Source: Lepeophtheirus salmonis (lineage: Eukaryota > Arthropoda > Copepoda > Siphonostomatoida > Caligidae). From it: a stretch of 64,000 bases of DNA. Each line of letters begins with the position of its first letter. Positions within the stretch are counted from its first letter, which is position 1. Location: NCBI RefSeq assembly GCF_016086655.4, contig NC_052136.2:44508492-44572491 (forward strand). Direction: 5' to 3'. The notes beneath the pieces are model-generated. The model was not told the DNA's origin. It worked only from the letters and a program-made list of their open reading frames with translations, and did no database searches. Positions 10,835 through 22,325 of the stretch are shown one piece after another. The position numbers and the translations under genes are program-made.

Positions 10835-12340
10835 TACTTGAATAATTGTATATTAAAACATATCGTTTATCTTTTAAAAAAAAATAATAAGCACACAGAA
10901 TGAGCACTAAATGGTATTTGAAATCAAATTTGTCTTGAAAAAGAAGGCAAAAACCCATTGACCTGTATATTAATCCCTCTACTAAGTTTACGACATATCT
11001 TTCCCATTTTAAAGTATAATCTGTTTGGAAATTAACACATACATTGGAATAAAATAAACGTACCCAATAGTTTTTCTTCACTCGAAAAATAATCTCAAAT
11101 ATATGGAATGTGCCAAAAACCCCTAACCAATATAAATCTATTTTTTATAGTTTGATGTAGGAACAAAAAACATTAAGTTAAACCTATTTGTGGTATTTAA
11201 GACCCTATTAAACACTCTTCTGCGTTACCTAATTTACGAAGTTTGTAATTTGTTCGGCAAAAAATATATATCTTATATGATTTCCGAGTATCATAATCAT
11301 CAGAAAGAGATTTTACAATTATTGAATTGAAATTCCTATTTTTGGTATCCGTTCCTTTCCCGTAACCGAACTTTTCCCTTTTTGGAAAATTTTGTATTAT
11401 TTCTGCAGCTATTTTCGTCCGTTGTCTCTCTCTACTTAAAGCAAGTAGCTCTACTTATTTATGAATTCAAAATAATATTGTTACATTTTGCATGTTTGAA
11501 TATACATTAGCCAGGAAACGCTCTCTTAAAAAACCCACAATTTTTCATAATATTTTAATTATTTTTAATAAAAAATTAAGCATTAAACAATTATCATTTC
11601 AAAAACATTGAATTTGTATTGTATATTTTAAATTTAATCCAATTTTCTAATAAAGCAAAAACATATATATGTCATTGAAATATGATTATCTAAGCCAATT
11701 TCAGCAAATGAGCTAAAGCAAATCAATTTTCTATGCACCTAAAATGATTTGCATAATTATTATGCAGTAATACAAACTTAATAAACATTTTTTCAATTGA
11801 ATTACATCAAAATTATTCAATTGTTTGATAATTATCTTATATGTAAAGCTAATAGCCAACTTCCTCCAATTAAAAAAATGAAAGTGTTATAATTTTTTTT
11901 CAATGATAATTCTCAATAATTTTCAATCCTCAGCATTTAAATTTTTATCATAGATGTGTTTATTATAAAATTGGCCCTAATTAACATATATAAAACATAT
12001 TTTATATCATTGAAGTTTTAATAGTCTATTGATTAAACTTTCTATAAAAAAATTAGATTATTATAAAAAATGAGAAGATATGAGCTGTTAAATATACTTT
12101 GCACAACTGCCAAAATAAGTGTACCTTAAAAAAAGATATTGTTCCATAGCTGAAAATAATATGATCTAACGGTACGCTAAAAAACCCGAAAATGCACATG
12201 CTCAACATGTGTTATGATGATATTGATTAATTATTCAGTATTAAATAACACCCTCAGGACCAACAATAATTTTACCTATAAAGTGCACTGATCTGATCTC
12301 TCTCCATATTCTTTATTAAACCGCAGTTCTTACAAGCATT
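10835..12340. other. AT-rich non-coding stretch
   Basis: No gene, repeat-family member or structured signal identified. Base composition is very AT-rich, especially 11500-12100. Confidence 0.5.
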
Positions 12341-12348
12341 ATAATAGG

Positions 12349-12527
12349 TGTGATAAAAAGAAATGTGTTAATTTTCCAAAAGATAGCTTTAGTATTGTGT
12401 ATCTAACATTATGTAAGTCCGATATGTTTTCACTAAATAGAGCTAGAAAGATAAGATTTTGTACTAAAAAAACTTGTCGGGCAGTTTCTGATTATTTGAC
12501 TCATGTTTCTTTGAGCACACGTCAAAG
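12349..12527 (+). other. Short cysteine-rich open stretch, unassigned
   Basis: An open frame starts upstream of 12349 and reads CDKKKCVNFPKDS, then YLTLCKSD, then IRFCTKKTC and LTHVSLSTRQ. It contains five cysteines in about 40 residues. It overlaps the mariner start at 12528 in another frame. It could be an old exon, but the CxxxxC spacing alone identifies no family. No clear splice sites are visible. Confidence 0.2.
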
Positions 12528-12797
12528 ATGGACACCATCAAAGAGAAAATACGCCATATTTTACAGTTTTTCTTTGAATGAGATGAAAATGCAGTCCTGG
12601 TGGATGAAAATGTGAAAAGTGTTTATGGTCCTGATACTGTAATTTTTGTTTTGTCGATTCTATTCCGGTAGTTTTGATGTCGAAGATGTACTAGGGTCTG
12701 GAATGTCAATTGTCGTAAATGTGGATAAAATAATGGAAATCATCAAGCCCAGCAGTGATGTAAGCACTGACATGATTGCCAAGGAGATAAACATTAA
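12528..12797 (+). pseudogene. Mariner (SETMAR-like) transposase N-terminus
   Basis: The ATG at 12528 opens MDTIKEKIRHILQFFFE, then an in-frame TGA, DENA, and VYGPDTV. After a frameshift it continues FYSGSFDVEDVLGSGM, VNVDKIMEII, then VSTDMIAKEININ. This follows the mariner N-terminal order: first helix-turn-helix, F(R)SGDFDVEDxPRSGRP linker and second helix-turn-helix. The PRSGRP linker is degraded to LGSGMS. The sequence leaves the family after the second helix region at about 12797; the catalytic domain is missing. Confidence 0.7.
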
Positions 12798-12914
12798 TAA
12801 AAAAAAAGAAAAAGATTTTCTTTTTACTAATCTTATATATTTTGGCCTCAGTCCCACTTTATATTTTCTTCTCTTCTGCCTTCTTCACCTCCTCTGCATG
12901 CATGACATACCTAT

Positions 12915-12995
12915 ATATCGTGACAACATGGCAATTTTAATAAAGTTTCGGGAGAGGAGAAGCTTAGCTGTCATGACGTTTGAAGCTATATATGA
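12915..12995 (+). repeat. Repeat A, 5' part
   Basis: It reads GTGACAACATGGCAATTTTA, then GGGAGAGGAGAAGCTTAGCT and GTCATGACGTTTGAAGCTAT. This matches the 5' half of repeat A. It lies just beyond the truncated mariner N-terminus. Confidence 0.55.
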
Positions 12996-13360
12996 ACCCA
13001 CTATGGGTTCAAATAACTTTTATTGAATGTGGACTACGATAGAAAGTCCATGATTAGGCAAACTATTTGTATAAACATACAAAATTATGTATATTTTTTT
13101 ACTCAATTCCTCTTTCCTTATTACATGCTGGTAATCCAACATCCCAATTGATCCTCTATTAATTTCTAACTCCTTCTAAAGCAAATGGATATATTGTTTA
13201 TAATGTATGTATAATATTTATCCAGAAAGTCTTTTTTGACAGATAATCTAACGAATTTACTTAGAATTTGTGAGCAAATAATACAAAATATGTACAGAAG
13301 AGATTTATATACATAATGTTCCTTAAATAGAATACGAGAATGAAATCATGATATAACAGC

Positions 13361-13380
13361 AAAAAAAAAAAAAAAAAAAA
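13361..13380. repeat. Poly-A run
   Basis: About twenty consecutive A in non-coding DNA. Confidence 0.8.
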
Positions 13381-13639
13381 ATAACATTAATAACGAAAGA
13401 ACAAATATTCATTTTTCTGTAGATGGGAAATCTCTTTGTTTTTAATATACTCGTATATATGTACAAAGATAATATTTATATAGATATTAGAATGTAATCC
13501 TGTCTTCAATGAAGATAAAACCACATTGAATCATACTATAATAGGAAAATTCCTTCTCTTTTTTCCTTGACCGATTAAAATACTCATTTATAATTATAGA
13601 AGAAGAGGGACTGTAAATTGTAGGGATATCCAGGATGCA

Positions 13640-13712
13640 AAAAAATGAAACAAAATGAAAAATGAACATGGTAACTCTGAAAAGATTGGAGAGCAGCTTA
13701 GCTGTCATGTTG
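13640..13712 (+). repeat. Repeat A, 5' part
   Basis: AAAATGAACATGGTAACTCT, then GATTGGAGAGCAGCTTAGCT and GTCATG. It is directly followed by SINE C sequence, so the two repeats abut or are chimeric. Confidence 0.55.
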
Positions 13713-13759
13713 TGGACTCATGTCTCGATCGTTCCTATTAAAAAAATATATTTTATGTA
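13700..13759 (+). repeat. SINE C, 5' part of interrupted copy
   Basis: GTGGACTCATGTCTCGATCG, then TTCCTATTAAAAAAATATAT and TTTATG. It aligns to the B-box side of the copy at 24615 (GTGTAGGTTCGCTCCCCGGT, then CTTTCCTA...AAATTATGTATATGG). The copy breaks at the TA where the Tc1-like element sits and resumes at 15077. Confidence 0.5.
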
Positions 13760-15076
13760 GAGTATGTCCAAAAATGGATGGGGGTATTAAAAACATTTTA
13801 TATAGTAACAAAAAATATTTTTGATCGGAATAAAATACATTTGGCTGATACAATTATTAGACAATATTAAATTTTTCTGATATAATAAATGTCGATGATT
13901 ACATCATACATCAGTATAAAAGAGGTCAGAAAACACCACAGGATGCTAGTTGAAATTCAATATCTGAATTAATGAGAGAGCACTCTTTGGATACCATGAC
14001 CAAGGCTGTTAGCATGATAGAGGATGGATCAAGCCAGAGAGACATTGCTCAAAGGTTACAAATTCCTCTCAGGACCATTGAGAATTGGTGTAAGAAAAGG
14101 AAGGATGGACAATCCCTTGGAAATCTGAAGGGTCGAGGAAGGAAGAAAAAAATTAGCAAAGTTCCAAAACTGGTGATTTCAAAATCTTTCACCAAAAAGA
14201 GGCAATCCACAAGAAAACTTGCAATCTCCAATATCCAAGTCATCTTTCCGCAACTACCTGAGGCATTCTTTGAATGCTTTGCCATACAAACCTCGTCTGC
14301 ATCCCAAACTTTCAGAAAACCAGAGGAAGGCCCTTCTTCAATTCTATCGTGAGCGGAAACACTGGGCTGCAGATGACTGGAAATGTATCCTCTTCAGGGA
14401 TGAAAGTCCATTTGAGCTATGTCATGCCCCAAATCCCTAAAAAGATCGAGTTTGGGCAAGAGATAAGGGAGATGTGGAACCCACTCCGACTGTGAAATTT
14501 CCTCTGAAAGTTGGGCCGTTATCAGCCACCAGGCAGTGTCAGATCTTCACCTGATTCCACAAAACCAAACTTTGACAGCCGAGTACTATGTAATGGAAAT
14601 CCTTAGCAAGTCTCTAATGTCAGCTTTGTCTCGTACTGAAGAAACTGGACATCCTTCGAAGAGAAAAATGTTGTCTGAATCAAGAGCCATTTTCCAGAAG
14701 GATGGTTCCCATGCTCACCACTCCAAAAAGGAAAAAAAGTGGTGTTCAGACAACTTGGATTCTTTCTGGAGCTTTCTGATTTGTCTCCCATTGAAAATTT
14801 GTGAGCCTTGGTCCAGAGGGAACTCAGCGAAAATGTGCCAGCAATTTCAGAGGATGAATTAAGAAAGAAACAAACAGACAAAAGCTTGTGAAAAAATTTC
14901 TCCAGATACTTTGAATAATCTGTATGAAGGGATGCTAAAACACATAAAAAAATGTATTAAGCTTAAAAATCGTTATATTGGGAAGTAAATAAAAATTTAG
15001 GCAAAAAAAAAAATCCCTTGTTTAGGAGGATTTCATGATTTTTTAAATAAACCACCATCAATTTTTGGACATACTG
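13760..15076 (+). mobile_element. Tc1-like transposon, 1317 bp, nearly full length
   Basis: Left end after TA (13758-13759): GAGTATGTCCAAAAATGGAT then GGGGGTATT. Right end on the minus strand: CAGTATGTCCAAAAATTGAT then GGTGGTTTATT, with TA at 15077-15078. The inverted repeats are about 30 bp, the TA target is duplicated, and the length is typical for the superfamily. It carries one transposase gene on the plus strand, broken by frameshifts. It interrupts a SINE C copy. Confidence 0.9.
13972..14950 (+). pseudogene. Tc1-like transposase, frameshifted
   Basis: The ATG at 13972 opens a helix-turn-helix: MIEDGSSQRDIAQRLQIPLR, then TIENWCKKRKDG and a GRGRKKKIS linker (the GRPR-type AT hook). After a frameshift (about 14215) comes a second DNA-binding half ending KPRLHPKLSENQRK. 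The catalytic core follows: DDWKCILFRDESPFEL (first D, FSDES block), then FQKDGSHAHHSK (second D, QQDNxPxH block), then after another shift LSDLSPIENLWALVQREL (third acidic residue, PIENLW block). All three catalytic blocks are recognisable. At least three frameshifts and several stops prevent translation. The usual intact length is about 340 residues, matching the space available. Confidence 0.9.
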
Positions 15077-15185
15077 TATATGGATTTCAGAGACAAATCC
15101 TAGCTCAAGTAGAGTAAATGTAATATTATAATATTTAATTATACTTAATCAGTGCAACTCCATCTGACCAATTAAAAGAACATAA
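15077..15185 (+). repeat. SINE C, 3' part of interrupted copy
   Basis: Starts TATATGGATTTCAGAGACAA, then AGTAGAGTAAATGTAATATT and ends CTCCATCTGACCAATTAAAA then GAACAT. It matches the 3' halves at 24735-24830 and, inverted, at 26270-26390. Confidence 0.7.
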
Positions 15186-16455
15186 TATATATATAAATTC
15201 CAGGCCATTGTAAATATGATCGTTATAATTGCACAATATTACAATATGAAAACAGCAACATTTTAATCGATAAATAGATGAGATACAAAGTTGAAGGACT
15301 ACTTAATTTGTTCATCATCAATACACATATATAATTTATATCTTAAATATCTTTTAAGAAGAAATCTCTTGAAAATTGTTAATACCAAGATTTTTTTTTG
15401 TTTTGGGGCGTTGTATTCAACCCAACAAAGTATTCACGTTCGAATTGAAATAAAAAAGTTCTGAAATAATGTCACTTAGCCTATTTACTTTTCTCCAATG
15501 ACAGAGTTAATTTCGTGAGAGACCTTCCCTCTCCTTCGTCTTCATTTATTTAAAAAGAGTTTTTAATTTACTCATTGAATAAAATATATATGACACAATT
15601 TTTTTTCATTGTGGTAGCTGTCGAAGTTTTTGCTTCTTTTCCAAAGGAGGCATTATATTTTTTCAAATTAAAATTTTACTCCGCCCAAGGATTTGATGAA
15701 ATTACCTTTTTTTTAAAGAGATTAAAAAGGGGCTACAATTCCCCTCTCGGCGGACACCCCTGCGTTCTCCCTGCTTTCTGAACGTTAATTGGTTAAATCA
15801 AATTTAGTTCTTGTTAAACTGTAAAACAAGTTCCAATAATTATTAAATAATTGTTGTATTTTTTTCTTCTTCATCTCTTTCTTTTCGGAGGACAGGTTTC
15901 AATGTGCTATATGTATTATCATTTCATTTTAATGATTACACATTTACATAGATTCATGATGATTTAATAATCCTTTGTTTTAAATCCCTGAAATGTACAT
16001 AATATGTGTTCCTATTCAATTAAAAAGGGAGAAAAGACAAAAAGTACGTTCATATATTATGTACAAAAAGTGAGTATGCTTTGCTTATAATAAGGTAACT
16101 ATAACAAGTGACAGACAGATACAATATACGTAAATTTAAATCATTTACATTTAAAAAGACTTAAAAAATAAAATCTATGAATGTAAAAAAATATAAAAAG
16201 AAAAAGATTTATTGGCTAATAAATTTGCGATCCCTTTTTAGAAAGGAGACTTTTTGAATTGAATGAAACTTATAGCTTACATATAGAACAGTGCATACTG
16301 CATATGCTGGCACATATTTACCTTGTGGATCTATGATACATTATTTCTGTAGAAATAATCAGGATCATGAGATCATGCCCAAAAGTTGATATTTTTGTCA
16401 TCAGTAATACAATTGAGTAAGACATAATTTCTTATTTTCTGGAGGGAAATTTAGA
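15186..16455. other. AT-rich non-coding stretch
   Basis: Nothing identified. A TTG/ATG-initiated ORF at 15575-15781 has a hydrophobic start but no further support. Confidence 0.4.
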
Positions 16456-16458
16456 TAT

Positions 16459-16676
16459 TGACTAAAGGATTTTCTCTTAAAATACACCAAGAAAATACTA
16501 TCTGAAAAAATTTCAAAAGTGCGGGTTATAATGTATTCCTGCAGATGTAGCAAGAAACATCTACCAACAAATTTAGAAGGTGTAAGAGAGAAAGAACTAG
16601 ATGTTTTTTCTAATTTCTCCGACAACGGTATTGGGTACTTGTATAAAAGAAAAATAATGAAAAAGCTTATTTGTTT
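16459..16676 (+). CDS. Candidate coding segment, unknown function
   Basis: An open frame of about 72 codons ends with TGA at 16674-16676. It contains IMYSCRCSKKHLPTNLEGV, then REKELDVFSNFSDNGIGYLY. Codon content looks less biased than in the chance ORFs nearby. It lies 20-30 bp upstream of the next candidate segment, in the same orientation. No family recognised. It may be an exon end or chance; the opposite strand is open here too. Confidence 0.25.
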
Positions 16677-16695
16677 GTGATAATTATAAATAAAG

Positions 16696-16929
16696 GTATA
16701 CTTATTGGGTTTTAAAAAATGTTTTGGAGGAGAAAAATTTGATTGTCCAGAGATTGACTACTCAGGAGTTAAACAAGAGGAAAAGAAAATTCATTCTTCA
16801 GATTTTCATTTCCAAAAAAGAGGGCGAGCTCAAAAATACACTGGATTTTCTTCACCATTTGTCAGCGCAGCTCCATTTGACGAATTAAAGCAACATTTAA
16901 AAGAAGGACTTCTAAAACCAATAAAATAG
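16696..16929 (+). CDS. Candidate terminal exon, unknown function
   Basis: An open frame without an ATG near its start reads GFKKCFGGEKFDCPEIDYSG, then VKQEEKKIHSSDFHFQKRGR and KYTGFSSPFVSAAPFDELKQ, ending with TAG at 16927-16929. The mixed, balanced composition is unlike the Lys/Asn/Ile-rich chance ORFs of this window, which argues for a real or recently dead C-terminal exon. An AAG just before 16696 could be a splice acceptor, but the pyrimidine tract is poor. No family recognised. Confidence 0.35.
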   Translation, partial: VYLLGFKKCFGGEKFDCPEIDYSGVKQEEKKIHSSDFHFQKRGRAQKYTGFSSPFVSAAPFDELKQHLKEGLLKPIK

Positions 16930-17269
16930 GAAAAATATTTCATAACTAGTAAAATCTCGAAGAGTTCGGGCAATGGATTTTATAACCCAGGATGTTTAAT
17001 AATATCTATGTTACAAAGTAGTGTATAAAATGGTTTTGAAATGAAAAACCGCACATTAGTGAAAATGGAGTGATAGTATCTAGACTAAACTGTCTGTTAC
17101 AATTATATCTTTCAACTATTTATCCAGCTGAATATATGGACCCAATTTTATATGTACTGTTGGAATGGAATCCCCACTATTATTTTTTCTTTCTTTAGAG
17201 TTACACTCCATCAAAGCTAAAATTGTGGTGTTTTGTTGTGGTGTTGTGGTGGAGGGAAATATTTATGAA

Positions 17270-17625
17270 ACTAGAATGGGAACTCGGTAGAGCGCAATCC
17301 TCCACCTATAACTCTTTTTCCTAAATTACATTTTATGCAGTATGAAGCATCTTTATTAAACCAAAATAAGAACACCAATTTGAGCTCTGCACTTCAATAT
17401 TTTCCAAAGTTATGGTCCATTATGTATTCTTAACATTGTGTGCTACCTTCATCTCTCAAATTTAATGGCCTTTTAATGTGACCATATATAACTTCCGTGC
17501 CAACTTAGATCAAAATCGATTCGTAACCTTTGCTGTAGTCCAAGTGACCAACGGAGAAACAAACTAATAAACGAAAGCCAAAACATAACCTCTGTTCAAC
17601 TTTGTTGACGGAGAAAATAAAGGAC
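17270..17625 (+). repeat. Repeat F with hairpin tail
   Basis: It begins ACTCGGTAGAGCGCAATCCT then CCACC, and ends AAAACATAACCTCTGTTCAA then CTTTGTTGACGGAGAAAATA. The end folds: CCTCTGTTCAAC pairs with GTTGACGGAG around TTT. Both the head and the hairpin with an A-rich end resemble tails of certain non-LTR/SINE-like repeats of marine animals (recognition, not searched). A second copy lies at 24186-24430. No ORF. Confidence 0.55.
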
Positions 17626-17629
17626 ACTT

Positions 17630-20320
17630 CTATCGTTCAAGTTATGGACAATAAACATATGTAGGCAAACTTATTATAGTTCTATATTATTTTTTCTCAA
17701 TATGCCTAAATATGTACATATTACTAGAAAATACATAAATACTATAAGTGAATAAACATATGTTTAAATATTACCTAAGTTTTGACTAAGCTTGGTTGGA
17801 AATATAATAAAGAACATTATGAAATATAATATTACTGACCTTACATATATTAGTCACAACTAGAAATTATAAATAATTTTTGAAGGAGTAAAAATGAAAA
17901 AAATTTAAGATAATGGTTGATTTGCTTTTACAAAAATGGACACTTCATATATAAATTTTGGAAGATATTTTTTTATAAATGTATTTGTTTTGTTCATAAT
18001 ATCAAGATGAATAAGTAATGAGAAGGTGCAAAATATTTTGTGATTAAAATGTTACCTGAATCAATGTCCTATGTTCTCAAAATTAGTTTTTATAACCCCT
18101 CACTCGGAGTACATTTCCTTATTATTGTATTGAATATAAATTGACATAACCTTATATAATGATGAAATTGAATAGTTAAATATATGAAATTACATTTTTC
18201 TTCTTTTAATAAACCTTATCATTAAAAAAGACTCCTGGGAAAACTCTTCCAATTAGTGGCGTTACCTAAATTTAAAGATGCAAGTATGCGTCATTCCTTT
18301 GAATCTACGTATTAATTATTCACTTATAAAGATATAAATATATTGAGTTGAAAAATGGATTAATGTTTTTTATAGGGAAATGAAGTAATCCCCCTCCCCC
18401 AAGATCAATGACCCTAATATACATATTATTCTCTACGTCTAAAATACATTTTATAAATTGTATGTATGTATGCTATTCTCCCTCTCATGTTGAATACATT
18501 ATAATATATTCTATATATACAAAGTTTAATCCATAAAAAAATTGTAATTCTTTTTTTAAAAGTTATGATTTAACAACTTTTATTTTAAAATATCTTTTAT
18601 TGTTATTTGTAATAAAATTTAGAGTTTTATTTGTTATTGTACTCGTATACATAACTGAAAATGAAATGTTTTTTTTTTTTCAAAATAAAATAAAAGAAAA
18701 ACCTATTTGATTGGATTTATCAGATGTATTTTTTATGTCTCTTTGATGGCTTTATTTGTAGTAAAATCTTATATGTATACCAATATTGACACACAAAAAA
18801 TGAGCTACTGAGTTCTTCGTAGCTAGTAGTCCCAAGTACTAAATCTCATCTCTAAGGGGTATAAATTTCAAAGCAACCCTAATCTGATAATAGGAGAAAT
18901 TAAGTAAACTGCATAGTTTGCAAAACTAAATCTTCCTATCCCTTTCATAAAAAGTTTAATTGGATCTGAAAAAAGCTATAAATTACTCAAAATTGATACT
19001 TTATTTGGCCCCTTACGTGCTTGAGAGTATCCAAAAAAATTAACTCCATCGAAGTTACAAAAACCACATTTACATGTACTATCGGTACACTAATCATTAA
19101 AAACTTGCAAAATTACAATAACAATGCATAGTATTGTATATTCATCCCTAACTAACTTCAATAAACTAGGAAAATTACCCACTCTCAAGTAAGATTGGCA
19201 TACATCTATGGTGAGCTCCGCAAATCTCTGAGCATTCCCTGCAATATGTACATTGATAAAATGTAAATTCGCCCGGGAACTGTAAATATTTAAAGCCCGA
19301 ATCTGAACACAGTTCATGTGTGTAAAACATCCCTTGAAAATACAATTAACTGAGGAAAAAATTAAAGATGAATACGGGGTGGATGTGATCATAGAGGACT
19401 GGACGATCTCTACCTCAAATCAATAGACATAGCATTTTAAAATTGACTTTTTAATCACACGTGTTTTGAGCAATAGTGTATGCTATTCCATGGAAGTAAA
19501 GATGCTTTCTTATAGGCTTCGAAACTTTTATTCGACGAAGTATAACTTTATTGAGGAGGTTAAAAGTACAAAGTGTCAAGGAAAATGCACTGTTCTTCCT
19601 ATTAATGGTTTTTTAAAATTTAATAACACCCACATCATAATAATACTTTTCATCTATCGGAGCAATATTAAAAATCAACACAACCTCGAGTCTTTTAAAT
19701 GTATCGCCTTTTTATATACATCGTATACTATTTTTATTATTTATTATAAGTTATATTTATGGATTATAGTCGTATAATCTGCTAGTTTCGGAGTCTATCA
19801 GCCACAAACTTTTTCTGGGACTTGAGCAGACGTACAAACAATTTGTTATTACTATATATAACGATTTATTGTATGTAGTTTCTATTTATTTAAACTAACT
19901 TTAATGTTTTTGTTGTTTGTAATAATTATTATACTTTTTATTACATTTCCTTTATTAATTTATACAATTGATATTGGATTACAATAAATGACATAAAAAA
20001 GAAAGAATATACTATCAATTGTAATATTCTTTTCACGGGTAATATTAGTACTACATCAGTTTCAAATAACCAGGGTATGACCAAGATCAGAACTATAAAA
20101 CAATATTAAAATAACACTTCAGTAAGAAGTATCTCATATCTTCAATATGACTGGTAATCATTTACCTTAACACGTAACTCAAAATTTATTATTTTATCCT
20201 ATACATATAAAAGAGATAGAAAACTAAACTACGTAAAATTGTTCTAATACACTTTAATCACTGCCCGTCAACTTACCCCAATTAATAATTAATATAGCAT
20301 ATATATTTTCTATTTTGGGT
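17630..20320. other. AT-rich non-coding stretch
   Basis: No gene or repeat member assigned. ORFs at 19090-19392 (minus) and 19466-19777 (plus) were inspected. The first has a weak resemblance to the start of a reverse-transcriptase domain, not enough for a call. Confidence 0.4.
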
Positions 20321-20324
20321 ATGT

Positions 20325-20400
20325 TATAAAGAAAAGAATCCAAAAATCAACATGGTAACCCTGACAATTTGAAGAATGTTTTAGAGTAGAGATATTTATA
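20325..20400 (+). repeat. Repeat A, 5' part
   Basis: AAGAATCCAAAAATCAACAT, then GGTAACCCTGACAATTTGAA and GAATGTTTTAGAGTAGAG. It matches the 5' end of the family (9545, 13640, 51115). Confidence 0.55.
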
Positions 20401-20479
20401 TATCCATTAAAGTGTTTCTTATTTTTCATTTGTTGAAATGTCCGGGTCCTATTAATACAAAAATACAATCAGCAAAGTT

Positions 20480-21064
20480 TCAGTGAAATTCTTGAAAGTT
20501 CTTTTTTTGGTGCTCTTCAACAACTTGCAATAAAAATTGAAGCTGCAATTCGTCAGTATTTAAAGAGCCACTATGTTCTATAATAATTGTCACTCCTCGT
20601 TCTGCTTAGTCATTGACAACTTGAAGAGCATCAATTAAATCAAGGATTTCTTATAATCATCTTTACTTGACCACAATTTTGTACCAACTTTTAAAAACCC
20701 TTCTAGGAGTTTCAGCATTTCAAATAATTTTTTGCCCTTTTTTAGGAACTAAGTCTACTAAGTTTTTATATATATTTTTTCCCTTGAATCTTGGTCTTGT
20801 TTTTCTATATTTTTAGTTCCCCATAATATTTCTTTTTTTCACGCAACAATCAAATAGAGCCAAATCAACAAGCTCTTCAGATAAATATAATAAATGGTTT
20901 GAAATTTTTTGAGATGCCGTTTTTGAAATTAGAATATTGATTCCGGAATAATTATTTAGTGATTTAATCAAATTCAAATAATTAAATGGAGCATTTGAGG
21001 CTGTAGGAGCAGAGATCCATGCTTTCAAATATATTCGTACAATAAAAATACAAATTTCCTGCAA
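20480..21064 (-). pseudogene. Transposon-associated protein relic, family unnamed
   Basis: The minus-strand ORF from 21064 reads ICIFIVRIYLKAWISAPTAS, NAPFNYLNLIKSLNNYSG and NHLLYLSEELVDLALFDCCV. Further down the same strand, after a degraded middle (about 20812-20640), VTIIIEHSGSLNTDELQLQF then LLQVVEEHQKKNF ends at 20480. The order YLSEELxxLxLFDxxV ... NDxAERGVxLI ... EExKQFLLQVV is one I have seen in arthropod repeat-encoded proteins without a domain name. The exact superfamily is uncertain. Stops in the middle mean it is not functional. Confidence 0.45.
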
Positions 21065-21109
21065 TCCTTATTCCTCTTTAGAAGTTAATTTAAATTGTGA
21101 CTTAAATAA

Positions 21110-21680
21110 CCAAATTTTTAAGTAATATGTTACAATACTTTATAAAACCAACGGCCGTTATGTATTGGACCAGGAGACATAATTTTTACTGCACGTTTTG
21201 GAGTACCACCAAGACATATTATTGCAAGTATTGGACCGTGGACTAGTCAAGAAACTATAGGAACGACCCTATTTTACCTACGTGGTTTTGGAATTCTGCT
21301 GATCAACCAAAATAAGCTCCCGGGCTGCTGGAAATCGTTGCAATGGCTCAAGAAATTTTATTCCGATTTCTGGAAACAGCATTTTTGGCCCCCTCCTCGC
21401 CCGACATAAATCATCTCGACTATAGTATCTGGGGCTATATTGAAGGTAAAAACAAACTTTGATTCTTGAATTATTTTAAGTACTATTTGAATGGAAATCT
21501 AAAATCCTCTTTTTAGTTTTCAACGTTCATAGTTCAAAAAAAAAAAAAATAATAAATAAATAAAAAAAATTATCTCCGTTCATTGTTCCGTTCACAAGCT
21601 TGTCACTAATATTATACTAAAGTATCGTAGTTTATCAACGGGGTCTGCTTTTTGTTTATTTCTACGAGATGTTCCTGTAT
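21110..21680 (+). pseudogene. Mariner-type transposase, C-terminal part
   Basis: Plus-strand reading gives QNKLPGCWKSLQWLKKFYSD then FWKQHFWPP, then after a frameshift APSSPDINHLDYSIWGYIEG. This is the WPPSSPDLNPLDYSIWG block with the third catalytic residue. The usual QDxAPxH block with the second aspartate is changed to QNKLPGC. A string ending ATGTTCCTG before TA (21678) could be the right end of the element; no matching left end was found. Frameshifts and stops throughout the upstream part. Confidence 0.6.
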
Positions 21681-22239
21681 AATGTGTTTCAAACATCGTG
21701 GATATTGTGAAGTATATTCCCTCATATTACGTTTTTTTATATTATGCTAATAAATTATAAGAAACTATATATTGAGGTTAATTTTTTTTTGTAGCTGTTG
21801 ATGAATTCGCTCATACCATCATTATAGCATTTTATAATTTTTTGTAGGATGGTGGAGTATCCCGTAAGAATTTTGGTTAAGTTAACATATTACCTATACA
21901 AACTTTGCAATCAAAAAAGTTCCTGAATAAATATTGGGTAGGTAACGATTATTTAAATTCTACATTATTGAAATAAATGGATTAACAATAAAGCAAAAAC
22001 CCGATCAATATGATCTTTTACATGTATCTTGTCCAGCATACATTATTTTAAATAATTTATGATTAATAAAACGCTTTTTTTTTTGTCCTAACCATCCTAA
22101 AGAATAGTAACAAGTAAACTTTTCTCTCATTTTACGAGTTTTAATACTAATCAAGTCCCTGTACAACGCAAATTTAATATAATACGTATAATTTTTTTTG
22201 TTCCCAAAAACCCCGATAACTGGGGAGAACCTGTTATTT

Positions 22240-22325
22240 TTTTTGTAAGCAAAGAAACAGTTAGTGATGTCATCTTGTGGTAAAATAATACAACTCCTGC
22301 TTTATCGTAATATTATTTGATATAA
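22240..22325 (+). repeat. Repeat G
   Basis: Contains GATGTCATCTTGTGGTAAAA then TAATACAACTCC and a TAATATTATTTGATA block. The same order occurs inverted at 53790-53890 (GCTGTCTTGTGGCAAAATAA then TACAACTTCC). A short dispersed repeat, perhaps a transposon end. Confidence 0.5.

Noticed and set aside
19090..19392. 100-codon minus-strand ORF with ELTIDVCQSYLRVGNFPSLL, reminiscent of the start of a non-LTR reverse transcriptase
   Set aside because: Only one weak block; no QGS or YVDD motif in range and no support from the two genuine LINE relics.
21141..22165. GTCCCTGTA at about 22155 as partner of TACAGGGAC at 37149
   Set aside because: The two ends are 15 kb apart with unrelated sequence and several other elements between them.
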